A stretch of DNA of 64,000 nucleotides, from contig OZ021729.1 of the NCBI GenBank assembly GCA_963978545.1, positions 12,352,001-12,416,000 on the forward strand, read 5' to 3'. Both the position numbers and the translations under genes were made by a program. The notes under the pieces were generated by a model that saw nothing but the letters and a program-made list of their open reading frames with translations, did not search any database and was not told where the DNA came from. Shown in pieces: positions 1 to 12,800 of the stretch. The DNA is from Linyphia triangularis. Lineage: Eukaryota > Arthropoda > Arachnida > Araneae > Linyphiidae. How positions within the stretch are numbered: the first letter of the stretch is position 1; each line of letters begins with the position of its first letter.

Positions 1-1720
1 AACATAATTCCCGAACAAATTGACCTACGATGTGCAAATTTGGTGTGTTGTGTGGGTTGGTGGGGAAAATTGGACCTACCATTAAGGTTTTTGTCAAAAT
101 CGCGCATACGCATAAGGTAGCTGCTATTGAAAAAATAATGTATTTTAATGATTGTTAAAAAACGACTCGAACGATTTTGATCAAAATCGCTGTGGTAATG
201 CCACTTAAGGTGTTCTAAACATCCCCACCTCTGAAATTTTCGTAAAAATGCTTTAACGGCGTAAAAAGTTGAAAAACGAATATCTTCAACGCAGAGTTCT
301 CTTTGCTTGAACATAGCTCATCAACGATCACCTTTTCTCCTCTCCTCAGATTCACTTATAAGAAAGGATAATATAAGAATTATCGAAAAGTAATTCGCCA
401 CAAACACCTTTTTGGCGAATTTTTTTTTTTAAAGACCCATTTAAGAATTATCGAAAAATATATCGCCAAACTGACCATTTTTTCTAAGCGAATGAGGAAA
501 ATATAAAAAAGATAAATGACACAAATCCACATCAGTAATGTAGTATAATTGAAAGTTGTGCAATGTTCCACACCCCTAGTTGTTACGGTTTCTACCATCC
601 TTAACCTAACTTAATTATAATTAACCTTATTTTGTTCTATATTCTTTTATTAGATCACCTTTTGTTCTAAATTTGTAATAAAACTAGGGGTGTTGAACAT
701 CGCACAACTTTCAATTACACTTAAAATTTGATATCGTGTTATTTACGCCGACCAAACGGTATAGTGGTTAGCGTGCTAGCTTCTAGACCGCGAGGTTGCG
801 GGTTCGAGTCCCGTGTTGGCATGGGTGTTTGTAAATGTATGTTGGCTTGTCTAATGACGAATGTTTCGGCGCATTATAGCCCTCGTGTTGCTGACGGCGC
901 CAGATAATCTGAATACAACCAACCAACCAATCGTGTTATTTACCCTTTTCACTCATTTAAATAAAAATGGCCAGTTGGGCAATTTTTTTTTGACAATAAT
1001 TGTTGACATGGACAAAAAAATTACATTGTCCTTTCTTGTGTGTCAAACAGAACTAGGGGTGTGGAACATCGCACAACTTTTAATTACACTATATTACTAT
1101 TACTGATGTGGATTTGTGTCATTTACTGTTTATTTTCAGCATTCATTTAGAAAAAAATTGCCAGTTTGGTGATATTTTTTTGCGATAATTTTTATGTGTC
1201 TTTGAAAAAAAAAAAAAAAACTTTGTCAAAATGGGTATTTTGGCGTTATTAATTTCGATAATTCTTATGTTATCCTTTCTTATAAGTGAAACAGTGGAGA
1301 GGAGAAAAAACGATCGTCGATGAGCTATGCTCAGGGAAAAAGAAATCTGCGTTGAAGGCATTCGTTTTTCAACTCTTTCCGCAATGAAAACATTTTTACG
1401 AGAATTTTGGAAGTGGGAATGTTTAGAACACCTTAAAGGGCTTTACCACAGCTATAATGAAGAAAATCGTTAGAACCGTTTCTTAGCAATTCATTGAAAA
1501 ACATGATTTTTTTCAATGTCATCTACCTTATGCGCATGTGAGATTTTGACGAAAACCTTAATGGTAGACCCTCGGGCCACTACCAACCCTCACACCAAAT
1601 TTTAACATCGTAGCTCAATTTGTTCGGGAGTTACGCTGACCACGTACACATACACAAACATAAATTTTTTCTAGATCAGGATGTTCCAAAACGTGGAGAA
1701 ATGAAAAAAAAAAAAAAAAA
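1..1720. repeat. Foldback element family A, large inverted repeat, cut by the window edge
   Basis: Left arm about 1-583 and right arm about 1053-1680 are inverted copies. Examples are 'ccgaacaaattgacc' at 12 against its complement near 1615, and 'gttccacacccctag' at 567 against 'ctaggggtgtggaac' at 1055. The spacer 584-1052 holds a further partial copy of the inner arm (684-745) and a SINE. Single-arm relatives occur at 1735-2160, 4105-4275, 31468-31575 and 52809-53485. No coding capacity is seen. The class is unknown. Confidence 0.8.
747..929 (+). mobile_element. tRNA-derived SINE, family A, full length
   Basis: The tRNA-like head has an A box ('tatagtggttagcg') and a B box ('gggttcgagtcccg'), followed by a body ending in an (AACC)n-like tail. 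The 14-bp target duplication 'atcgtgttatttac' flanks it at 733-746 and 930-943. Seven other copies lie in the window. It is inserted in foldback family A. Confidence 0.92.
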
Positions 1721-1734
1721 ACTAAAGGTTTTTT

Positions 1735-2160
1735 TTACCGAATACTATACTTTCATTACCCTATGTGTTACAAATAGGTAATTGAAAGTAAAAAAAAATA
1801 ATAGTTGATGGGCGGTGCTCAAGGGCAGAGAGCTGTGTTGAAAGGCATTCGCTTTTCAACTTTTTAAGCTTTTATCTTATTTCTAAGAGAATTTCGGTGT
1901 AGGGGCTATTTAAATCGAAGAACATCTTAAAAGGCATGAGAGATTTTAATCAAAATCGTTAGATTCGTTTTTTAGCAATTGCTGAAAAACAGGATTTTTT
2001 CATTATCTTCCATGATTTTAACCTTATGCACATGCGCGATTTTGACGAAAACCTTAATGGTAGGTCCCACGGCCACAACTAACCCTCACACCAAATTTGA
2101 ACATTGTAGGTCAATTTGTTCGGGAGTTATGCTGACCACAGACTTCTTTTCTAGACAATT
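1735..2160. repeat. Foldback family A, second right-arm copy in direct orientation
   Basis: It repeats the arm seen at 1290-1680, including 'ttgttcgggagttatgctga'-like sequence and the 'gaaaaccttaatggtag' block. It begins with the terminal hairpin region 'cattaccctatgtg...aggtaattgaaag' at 1755-1785, which belongs to the end of the preceding copy. Confidence 0.7.
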
Positions 2161-2717
2161 TTTTTTAATATTTTGATAGATTTTTAAATACTCAGTTCTA
2201 ACAATATTTTGAAAAATGTACATAATTTCTTAAGTAAATAAGGCTAATTCATAATTATTTACATCGAAAGCTACTGAGACAATGCAATGCAGCACTTATA
2301 TGATTTCTGCATTATTTAGGATGGTAATGGCATTATTTGAATACAAAGCATAATTTTCTTTAAAATAGAGGCATGTTTTATGAACTTTCATAATTTCACA
2401 AAGAAACCATTCTCAGCTTTTTAAAAATCTCAAAAATGTACCTACCTTAAGAACAATCTTTTTAAAAAAAAAAAAAAAAAAAAACTTAAGTCTAAAATGA
2501 ACATTTTGGGAAAATACTCAAAGGGCCATTTTCCTGTTGTTTTGCTCAAATATATCGTCACGATGCCACAACTTGATAACTTCAAAATTGTCCTTTTTAG
2601 ATAGGTGCACAATGAATCATAAATTACCCCCCTTTATTTTATACTACAAATAGATCACTGTATCAAGATAATTACTGTATCAAGGTTCTGTCCTCATTTG
2701 CTGAAAGCCCCTAAATC

Positions 2718-2756
<39 letters not shown>

Positions 2757-3080
2757 TTTTGACAATTTCTGGTTAGTCCTAGTCCTTAGAAAATCGTTTT
2801 ATTTCATTGAATTGCTCAAGTTCTTAAGTCAAATAAACCTATACGACAACAAAAAAATGTAACTTCAAAAGATGAAAGTAAAAGCGTCAAAATACGCATT
2901 TAAACTTTTTTGAATTTAGCCCTTTTTAATTTATGAGGGCAGTATTTATATTAAAGCCATTAGGCTGCAAGACGATTTCAAAACTTTGGAAATTTTTCAA
3001 ATGCGTTTTTCTCAAAACTATGGTTTTGCGGTTATCTAGTAGTAGCATTAGAATGCCCCTATAAAATAAATTTAGAAGAA
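2161..3080. other. AT-rich stretch without recognisable gene
   Basis: I see no exon or repeat family here apart from poly-A tracts, the longest being 32 A at 2719-2750. It lies downstream of the last visible ZP exon, so a missing terminal exon could be hidden here, but none was recognised. Confidence 0.5.
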
Positions 3081-3345
3081 ATCCCAGTAAGGATCCTTCC
3101 CTATACTCGCTAAGTTACAATCTTCTAGCCCAGTGCATTTAGAAACTACTTTCTATAAAACCTTGAAATTTGGTGAGTAGGTACGAAAATGATCACTTAA
3201 TGAAATGACATACATAGTTTTCATTTCATGTCTATCCATTATAAATGAAAATTAAAAAAATCAAAAGACTATTGCAGGTGAAGCCACTGCATAGGCATTG
3301 ACGTAAGGATTTCAAATATAAAATAAAATATATCTAGGAACGCGG

Positions 3346-4104
3346 CAGTGTTCCGCCGCCAAGTCCGATTACAAAGCGGCAGACATGCAAGTATATATTA
3401 CGTTGACAGAGCTTAGGCCAGTTTACGACCCCTCTCAGCTCAGCTTCTATTATAGCTAGAACCCTGATTTTTTTGTCATCGTGTTGCCCCGGATGAGTAG
3501 ACGAAAAATAACAACATAATTGTTAACATTAAGCAAGGGAACATTGTAAAAAATCGTTTGAAAATCGCCGAAGTCACCGGAATTTTGTTCTTCTAATTCT
3601 TCTGGTTTTGACCAAAACTTTAACCAGGTGTACAGCCAAAACTATTTGATCAATTTTGACAATTTTTTTTTCTCAGATTGATTAGAGGAAGTGCTTTTTG
3701 TATGTTTTGATGGGTAAGAGGGTCTGTACCCCCTCCCCCCCACGGAAATGATCCCGATGCTTGGGAATTTTAGCCTGGCCTGCAGCTTAAACGCTTTAAT
3801 ATATTCAGAACATTCTTTTTTTATTCTCCTCAGATTTATTAGAGGAAGTTCCTTTTGTATGAATTAATGCGTAAGAGGGTCTGTACCCCCCCAGAAATGA
3901 TCCAGGAGATTGGGTTTGCCCAGATAATGATTGAGTAAAACAGGTCAATGGATTTCGGATATTCATCTTTTGCTCGATTTCAAGAAGTGACGATATTTTA
4001 AGCTGAGCTATTTAAACAGTGTAATTAGAAAAAAGTAAAAATGACTTATTGCTTATTACCGAAAAACATATTGAAAATTTCGCATTCTTAGCAGTATTTT
4101 TTTT
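3346..4104. other. Non-coding stretch with a duplicated 65-bp motif
   Basis: A motif containing 'attagaggaagt' and 'taagagggtctgtacccc' occurs at about 3675-3733 and again at about 3835-3892 in direct orientation. The local segment 3340-3460 is richer in GC, but I could not read a convincing exon on either strand. Confidence 0.45.
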
Positions 4105-4275
4105 TTTTTTTTTGTAATTATTACCAAAAAATATCGAGAAACTGGCAATTTTTTTTTAAGTACTGAAAATAGGAAAACAAAAATAATAAATTACTCTGAT
4201 CTGTGTCAAACTTAAATGCGGTGACCAGTATTAAAGTGTAACTGAAAGTTTGGCAATGTTCCACACTCTTAGTCT
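4105..4275 (-). repeat. Foldback family A inner-arm fragment
   Basis: It contains 'ggcaatgttccacactc', which is the family A 'gttccacacccctag' block in the same orientation as at 567, and the 'accaaaaaatatcgagaaac' block. It is divergent. Confidence 0.55.
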
Positions 4276-4575
4276 TTGAATTTTTATGATCAAGTGTGAC
4301 GTTATTGCGTATTAAATATGTTGTGCGGATATTACTCAAAGCAATATTAGTCATATGAAGGCAAAGTGGTAAGATTATATTGTCGTATTTGGCGATGGTT
4401 AAAGCCAAATTTATATGAATAAAAGGCAACTAAGCAGTCTGGAAAAAAAAAGAAAGTTTATGACTTAATATGTGAGTAACTGAAAACCTTGGCACATTTG
4501 AAAGGGATGTCATTTAATGAGAAAGATTAATGGAAAGCAGGGTTCGAGTGCAGTTAAGTTAGCAAATTCTACAAA

Positions 4576-4990
4576 AATAATTGATATCTTCCCAAAAAAG
4601 CAACTAGACATAGTAAAAAAAAAAACGCCCAGTCAGCCAAGAAAAGTTATGAAATCTAACGTTTACCGCCAAGCGGTCACGCTTAGTTTCTTTGGGGTAC
4701 TTGTGCATAATGTACGAATGGGGTACTTGAACTTGGCAGGCACTAGTTTTTATAAAATTAATCTCAATTCAGTGCAATGAGTGCAAAGTAGCTGAAGCAA
4801 ATGAAATGAGATTGAAATAACTCTAGCCTGCCAAGTTCTGATTGCCTATGTACAAGTACCCCAAAGAAACTAAACGTGGCCGCTTGGCGGCAAACATTAG
4901 ATTTCATAACTTTTTCTGACTGACTTGGCATTTTTTTTGTTTTACAACGTCTAGTTTTTTGTTGTCTTTTTGGGAAGATAAGATACTATT
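4576..4990. mobile_element. Palindromic MITE of about 415 bp (unclassified)
   Basis: Left arm 4576-4755 and right arm 4820-4990 are inverted copies. Paired blocks include 'ctttggggtacttgtgca' against 'tacaagtaccccaaag', 'tttaccgccaagcgg' against 'ccgcttggcggcaaa', and 'atatcttcccaaaaa' against 'tttttgggaagata'. It has no coding capacity. Confidence 0.75.
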
Positions 4991-5181
4991 TTCAGGTTTT
5001 TAATTTATGTTATTTCATTAAGTGACCATTTTTGTACCTACTCAACAAATTCCAAGGCTTTATACAAAGTAGATTCTAAATAAACTGGACAAGAAGATTG
5101 TAGCCTAGAGAGTATAATAGGGAATGATCCTTACTAGATCTTCCTCTTAAACGTAATGATATTTTTTTTTTAATAACATAC

Positions 5182-5305
5182 GTATTGGATCTCCCGGTTC
5201 CAGAAGGTAAACTGAAGTAGACGCCATTAGCTGTCCGTCCTCTGTTCCGTTCCGTACGCGAGGCAGAGCTCTTGGTAAAGGATCGTTGGGTCCGCGACAA
5301 GGAAC
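5182..5305 (-). CDS. ZP gene, visible exon 7 (post-ZP linker)
   Basis: This 124-nt exon has acceptor 'cccttatgtag' and donor 'gtatgttatt'. It continues in phase 0 with VPCRGPNDPLPRALPRVRNG, which supplies the last ZP-C cysteine, a Pro/Arg-rich segment that could hold a processing site, and the sequon NGT. It then reads TSVYLLEPGDPI. One base (C) is left for the next exon, which I could not find below 5182, so the transmembrane and cytoplasmic part is missing. The end of a foldback MITE arm lies about 30 bp beyond the donor. Confidence 0.85.
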
Positions 5306-8300
5306 CTACATAAGGGAACAAATATATAGTGTCTTTATTCAATCACTTTAAAGGCGGTTGGTTGGTTAAGTGATTTTTTATGGCACAAGAGCGAATGTTG
5401 GCTATGTTGCGCCAAACATGTATTTCTTGCAAATCAAAGACATGAATTATTAAAATACCCAAAACCTTAAGTTTGACAAATCATTCATAGTTTGTAAAAA
5501 TAATATCTTTAAGAAATAAAAACGAATTCGGGAGAGGATCATTGCCAAGCAAGTCCCCTAATGTAAAATTTGTCGTACCAAAGTGGCGTTGTCTTGCATG
5601 TTTAAAATTGGGACAAATACATATCCGTACAAGCCAACAAAGCCCAGGCTTGGACTCTGAAATCTCGAGGGCTCCACATTTTTCAAAGTTGTGGAAGTTA
5701 AATTAAACCCAGAGTTCTTTTTTAGTATTTTCAATTACGTTTTGAACTTAAATAAACCATAACCTTAAACTGATTTAGAGCAGCAGTTCTTAAACATTTA
5801 AAACATGAGCTAAATAGAAAATCTTTCCAAGAAACTTTGTCAATAAACATTAGGGAGCCCCCTCAAAAACATTTTTATGGAGCCCCGAAAAAACGATGTG
5901 CTTTGGGTCCCAATGATGCAAGTCAGGCCTTGAATATATTATGATTCACAGTTCATTAATGGCGGATTTACACGCTGTCAGTGATTGGTAACTCAATTGG
6001 AAGGTCGCTATTAAGCGTTGATCGTAATTTGCTTTTACACGGTGCCAGTAGACTGATCAATCCATATATCAAACGACCATCGTGCCACCTGCCAGTGGTA
6101 ACGAGAAATCAAAGGCGATTAAATGATATGTGTTGCAGGAGCCAATAAATAGAAAGTGTTTAATCGACTGGAGTCACCAGCCAGAGGCGATCATGTAACA
6201 AACTGGATTCTTCTAGAACTGGAACGATGAGTGTAAGCCGGATTAGCACGCTACCTGTCGGGGTTCCAGTTTAGATGGCCAGTCTGGCGTCATGTGACGT
6301 CACCTCACTACTGGTTCCAGTAAACCAAAAAATTTCTATTTACTGGCGCCGGCGACTCCCATCAACCAGTTACGTGCACTCTCCCATGATCACCGACAGA
6401 AGACGCAGTGCTAGCTTAGCTGACGTCACAGAACTGGCGGTCTTAACTGGAACCTCAACTGGTAGAGTGTAAATCCAGCTTTACTGTTAACTCTGACGTC
6501 ATATGATTGAGGATTTCAACTGGCACGCTGACTTGTAGGTTTAAATCAGCCTTTATTGAGGTATATTATAGACTGTATTTTACTAATTTCAGATGAATAG
6601 TGAATGTGTATAGTTGTCCTAAAAATAGTGCCCCAGAGATGGCGATAGCAGCGTATACAATTAAGAATATTGCTAATTCAAGAATGAGAATCAGTTAGTA
6701 TTGTAATATGCAAATTTTCGGTAGATTCTTCAGGTAAATTCTGTTTTTTTTGTGTGGAGATTTTAATTGATATTTCTCTTAAGGGAAAAGCTTGACTATG
6801 TTTCCATTTTTTTAAATATATATTTTTTTCTAAGCCACTTTTGATATAAATTGCAATTGATATAATTGCACTATTAAATACTAAAATTTGTTATTTTAGC
6901 ATTAGATTTTTTTTAAGCATACGGGGAACTATCATTAGGTTGCAAGGAATAAAAAAAATTTCTTGATTTTTTTTTTTTTTTTTAAATCCTAGGTATATTT
7001 ATCCAATTAGTAATTTTTGTACAAATGAAGAAACATTTTGATTAATAAGATATTTTTAGCGTTTTAGAAATTATTATACAATCAAGACCATTTAATCATG
7101 ACTACTGTAAGAATGAATCCAAATTTTGATTAAAGGTTCAGCGATTAAAACTTGGGATTTGAAGTTTAAAACATCGAACATAAAAAAAATAAATTATAAT
7201 AATATAATAATAAAAAAAAAGCCAATAAAGAACTTGAACTTTCGATTAATCATGTAACAGTTCATTGTGGTTGTGTAGCCAATAGATTGTTTTTTAATAC
7301 ATCAACCCAAGATCTTTAATTAAACAACTTTACTGATTAGTTAAACTCGATTAAACACTACCTTTATTCAATGTTTAGAAAATCTATGTCCATTCCTTCT
7401 GGCAAGTAATTGGACAACTACAAGAAAATGTTTAAGTTTTTCCCCTGAGATTTATAGTAAAAACACATGCTACGTTAAATAAAACATACATGAAATTCCC
7501 AAATAAAATATATTCTGTTTAAATTCAACGATCAAAAAGCTGCCCAAATGACTGGAATCCAATATTAATTCAAGAACATTTTAGCAATTATTAATGAATT
7601 TGGTAGGATTTTCTTTTTATATTAGTGTTATAAAATTTTGTAAAGGCAATATGGAATTTATATCATTTTTTAATTTTAACGCATTATTATGACATTCAAA
7701 ATCTCTATCCCAGTAAGAAATATTTTTATTTTCACAAAACATTACATTATTTCTTCGCTTTATTTCTTATAATAATAAGCATTGCTATTGCCTATAACAA
7801 GACTAGTTCCCGCCACTAATACTAGAGTTGCCTGTTGCAGTGGGAACAAGACTAGCCCAATTTTTCATGGAGGATTCTAGGAGAAAGACATACATTTGCC
7901 TTATTGTAATCTTTTTGGATGCAAATTTTCTGCATACATCACCCCTATTCGAAATCTACGATTCTTGTATTAATATTGACCACCACCATTAAGACTATCT
8001 AGTGGGAGCCGTTCTCTTGATCGTGTGAAATTAAATAGAATATTATAGGCATGGGAATATTATAGGTATTACGAAATAATTCATACATAATATATTTCTC
8101 TTTATTCAGATGATTTTGTTTTAAGAAAATATTTTTTTTAAATGAAATTGAAAAATAATTTTTACCTGCTCACAAGGACCCCTACAAAGTACAATGTCAC
8201 ACTGCACGTGCACTCTGTTACTATCGGGAAATTTGAATACCGAAGACAGAATTGCGTTCGCTGATGAGGTATTTTCGTTGTAATGAAATGAAGTGATGAA

Positions 8301-9772
8301 ATTTGTGAGAGGACAGCTGTAAAAAAAAGAGCATTTCGTAGAAAATAAGTTAAATTTTTTTGGAAATTACTGTAAGGCAATAACATAAAAATAAACATCA
8401 AAGATCTTAATTTTAAAGCATAATTTATTTAACAAAGATATTTAATTATTCGGGTTGAGATATTCAGATTTACTGTAAGGTGCCTCTTGGCGACTTTTTG
8501 AAAGTTGGATATTTGACGCCGAATGTGGTAACCAAGCAAATTGGTTTTCCGGCAACCCTAATGGATTTGGCAACATGGCGTTTTGACGCATTTTGGATTT
8601 GGCAACATATAGCCTTTTGATGTAATTTTCATTTTGGCGACTTTTTTGTAAAGTCGCCAAGAGACACCGTACGGTAAATCATAACCATTATTCGTATGTG
8701 TTTAAATTTTTTTATAGAAAACATTTAAAAATATTAATTGTTATTTTTTAAAACTAAACATTTACTTACCCATTAGAATCTATTAATGGCGCTTCTGAAT
8801 TATTCGGGGCGAAGCTGAGACATGACCTAACTTTTAGTTTGTGAATATCTATAAAATTAAATTTAAGAAATGTTTAGATGACAAGAAAACTTAAATTTAA
8901 AGACCTAATACTTATATATATCATAAGATTGAATCGTATAGTGTTGAAATTATTACTTACTGTCGGGTTTCGTCATGGCAGCTCTGAGTTCGTAATTTTG
9001 ATTATATATAAGCTCTTGAACTCTTTTGCCATCATGGTAAAAATTTAATGTAACTCTTGATGTCTCATTCCTGTAAAAAATAAAAGAAATATGCATAAAT
9101 AAACACACTTTAGAAAACCATCGATATAGATAAACAACAAACAACTGGAGAGACTGCTTAACGCTGGGGAATATGAAGCCATTGCCAGATGCCATAGGGT
9201 GGACAAAAAATACGGATTGCCGAGGATTGAAAATAAAATTTTGGGTTGTACAGAGCAGAAATATCAGTAGTAGACTTTAGTTAGTAATAATGTGCAAAAA
9301 AAGATCTACTCTAGCACTTTAAAAGGTTTATCGCAATTCTCATCCAACTGTAAAAGGGAACTGTGATTGGTTAATTATCCGCCTCTCATCATCAATCACC
9401 GGCGCGGTTTTCTCCTTACATTGACATCGGAGCAGTCTATCCAATAGTTATATCAATGCACGACTTAGAAAACTCGTAAATTTTAATCAGAAAATTATTC
9501 CGAATTAAACGAAATCTAAAGTTTGGTGCTGCCATCTACGTTTGATTTCATGAAACAAATATTTGGGCTTGATGGTCTGATATTTCTGTATATTTCAAGT
9601 GGTAAAGGAAGTTTTATCAGTTGCTCCTTTACAATAATTTATGTGACTACATTACACTAAGTGTAGTATAATTAAGATATTTAAAAACATTTAACATCAC
9701 AATTTAAGTAACATTAGCAAATGAATATTCGTAGATGCACTGACTTCACTGAAGAAAGCCCATAAAAAAGGG

Positions 9773-9828
<56 letters not shown>

Positions 9829-12800
9829 TAGAAATAAGTCATTCAAAATATTATTTGTTTTAATCTACATTTAAAGAAAATCTTGGTTTTCTGTAAGAAT
9901 ATTTCAATCACAGGTATGACTTCAAGAACCCCTTTAACTTAGTTAAAAATCTTAATTACCTTGCATTTCTGAATCCTTGTTTGCCACAGGTCAAGAAGTA
10001 ATATTTGTCTTCAGATAGCTCTAACGTTGGATGAACTCTAACTGCTAGAGCGACTGTGACGTCAGCAGAGCCTGACTGTAAAGAGAAATACATTATCCAA
10101 AGTTGAACAATACGATAACATTTGGGATTAAAAATTTTCAGATTAAAAAATATATGATTGTGCTGAAATTTCGCATCTCTAAATTGTTTGGTACTTAAAA
10201 TATAGCCTAATTATTGAATCATCTTTCCGAAAATTGAAGTTAGAGATAAGTGTTTTGAAGTCGTGATAAGAGGATTTAGCCAATCAAATCCTCTTATCGC
10301 GAATGAAACGTCAAACAAGGGTAATGAAATGACAAACAAAGGTAATGAAACGATAGTGCCTTCTGGATATCGTACTAAATTATTCGCCAAATATAAAAAA
10401 ATACCGCCAAGTGACATGACTATAACTCCACATTAACTTAACATCACTTAGACGGTAGATCTTCACCGTGCTCACAGGAAATTCATCCATTTTGGCGGCG
10501 TGAAGGCACACTAGTAAGTTCAGTCCTGCAACCCTGTAGAGAAGAAAATGCTATTCGGTTTGGCGAACATTATGCCTTCATGTCGCCAAAATGGATGAAT
10601 TTTCTATGAACACTTTGAAGATCTACCGTCTAGTGATGTAAAGTTAAGGAGGAGTTTAGTATAGCATCATGTCCTATATTGTAAAAATAAAACAAACTGT
10701 ACTGTAAATGTTTAAAAAAAACGTGAATAGTAAAATGGACCTTCTAATTTCGACAGCAGCATTAAGAAGAACTTCTCGTAAGAATAATTCTTTTTACTCT
10801 CTATGTTACAATTTTGTAGCCCAGTTCGTTTAGAAGCTACTTTGTATAAAGCCTTAAAATTTTGTGAGTAGGTACAAAAATTATCGCTTAATGAAAGGGC
10901 ATAAATTAAAAACTAGAAAATAGCGTCTAATATATTTTATTTTATATTTCAAATACTTACGTCAATGCGTAAGTAGTCGTTTAACCTGCAATAGCCTTGC
11001 TTTTTTTTTTTTTTTTAATTTTAATTTTTAAAATAAAATATATTAGACGCTATTTTCGAGTTTTTAATTGATGTCATTTCATTGGGTGAGCATACCTACT
11101 CAGTAAATTTCAAGGTTTCATATAAAGTAGCTTCTAAATGAGCTATATATTAGGACAGGCTTACATGAGGTCATTGAATACGCTGCAACGATGTGTGAAC
11201 CGGTTTTATTACTACGATCTGATTGGCTGATTGGAACGATGTATGTCCAATTCTAGACGGAGAGGCGACTATAATTTTTGGACTCCAACGAACATCATTC
11301 TGAATTGTTTTATAGAAATTGGAGAAAAGTGAGTAGATTACGAATCCACTGGTCTGCCGTGGCAAAAATGACCAAAACTGACTGAAACTCTTTAATAAGT
11401 TGAACTAAATCCATTTGCCAAATGCGCCATAACTTACCAAATAATGAGCATTTCTTTTTTATTTAGTAACCCTTAATCTCTAATTTTCAATTAAGAAGGT
11501 TGCAGACGATTCGGATGTGTTCGGATTCCTATTTCACAAAAGAGCCAAATTGGCAAAAAGCATTGCGTCACTGATGACGTAACTGATGTCGCCAATTTGG
11601 CTTACTTTTAAAAGATACAAGTTTTCCGAGCCAGAGATCAGAAATCGTTTGCGCTTTTTCTCATTGAAAATCAAAATGCAGTGGGTTGCCAGACGAAAAA
11701 GTTTGTTCTCTTTTTGGCAAGTTATAACATATTTGGCAATCAGATTTTAGTTCAACTCAGTCCTAAGTCGACTTTTGATCAGTTTCGACCATTTTTGCCA
11801 CGACAGAGCAGTGGATTCGTAATCTACTCACTTTTCTCCAATTTCTATAAAAAATTCAGAATGATGTTCGATGGGGTCCAAAAAGTGCAGTCACCTCACG
11901 GACTATTCCTTAAAACTCTTACAGAATCCGTGGTTAGAAGAGTAAAATATTAATTACAATTTTATCTTAAAAGCACTTATTTTCTTTTTATAACCAGCAT
12001 ACATCTAAATTTAAAACAAAACTATGTGCGCAGGTTATCAATATTACAATAAAAGTTGTGATTGGTTCGGAACTATATCTTTACGCGGAAGGATATATCA
12101 TACTGCAGATAATCAAGGCTCAAGTAATGTTGTCCCGAGCTATAGGTTGTTTTCAGATTATCTGGCGCCGTCAGCAACACGAGGGCTATAATGCGCCGAA
12201 ACATTCGTCATTTGACAAGCCAACATACATTTGCAAACACCCATGCCTAACACGGGACTCGAATCCGCAACCTCGCGGTCTAGAATAGAGGTCGGAAATA
12301 TCGATCAAAATAAATATCGATATTTTATCGTTGCAAAGAAAAAAAATATCGATAAAATATAAATATATTGATACATGATTTTTTTAATTTGATTTTCAAT
12401 TTTGCCAGAAACAAAGTTTTTCGGGGCAAATTTCTACTTTTCACGATTGCTTTTTTGTAAGGTGACTACTTTTTCAACTGAAATGGATCTATTACAAAAA
12501 AAAAAAAAAAAAAAAAAATTATATTTTCGCTTGGTGCGGTGATTTTAAAAAAAAAATTAGATAATTTTCAATAATTTTAAGTGTATGGAAAATATTGAAT
12601 ATTGGTGCCGTTTTACTGTCGCTCAGCCAAGTTCAAACATTAGTTTTGAAGTTTTTGAAAAGGGAATAAATAAAATCGAAAAAACACATGGAACTACAAA
12701 ACGATCATCAAAAAACTAAAAATGTTTGAAAATATCGATATATCGGTGACTTTTATCGATAATTTGAATATCGATATTTTTTTAGAAATATCGATAAAAA

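Larger units (their letters stand above)
3081..5150. mobile_element. FB1 foldback MITE, split by about 1.6 kb of other sequence
   Basis: The left half (3081-3345) and right arm (about 4982-5150) match the FB1 family seen at 10766-11158, 14412-15590, 20847-21605 and 39730-40132: 'ctatactcgctaagtt', 'aaaccttgaaatttgg', 'gagtaggtacgaaaa', and their complements on the other side. Between the halves lie a family A fragment and a second palindrome. The right tip ends about 30 bp from the splice donor of ZP exon 7. Confidence 0.65.

Noticed and set aside
747..929. tRNA gene
   Set aside because: A and B boxes are present, but the sequence is the head of a SINE: it has eight copies, a common body and tail, and target duplications. 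The acceptor and anticodon stems are imperfect.
1..5181. Terminal transmembrane exon of the ZP gene within the window
   Set aside because: I searched the minus strand for an acceptor followed by a phase-compatible hydrophobic frame and found none that stood out. It may lie beyond the window edge.
8770..8815. Alternative acceptor at 8816 for ZP exon 5
   Set aside because: Using 'gtctcag' would put a stop codon in frame after about ten residues and remove the conserved ZP-C cysteine.
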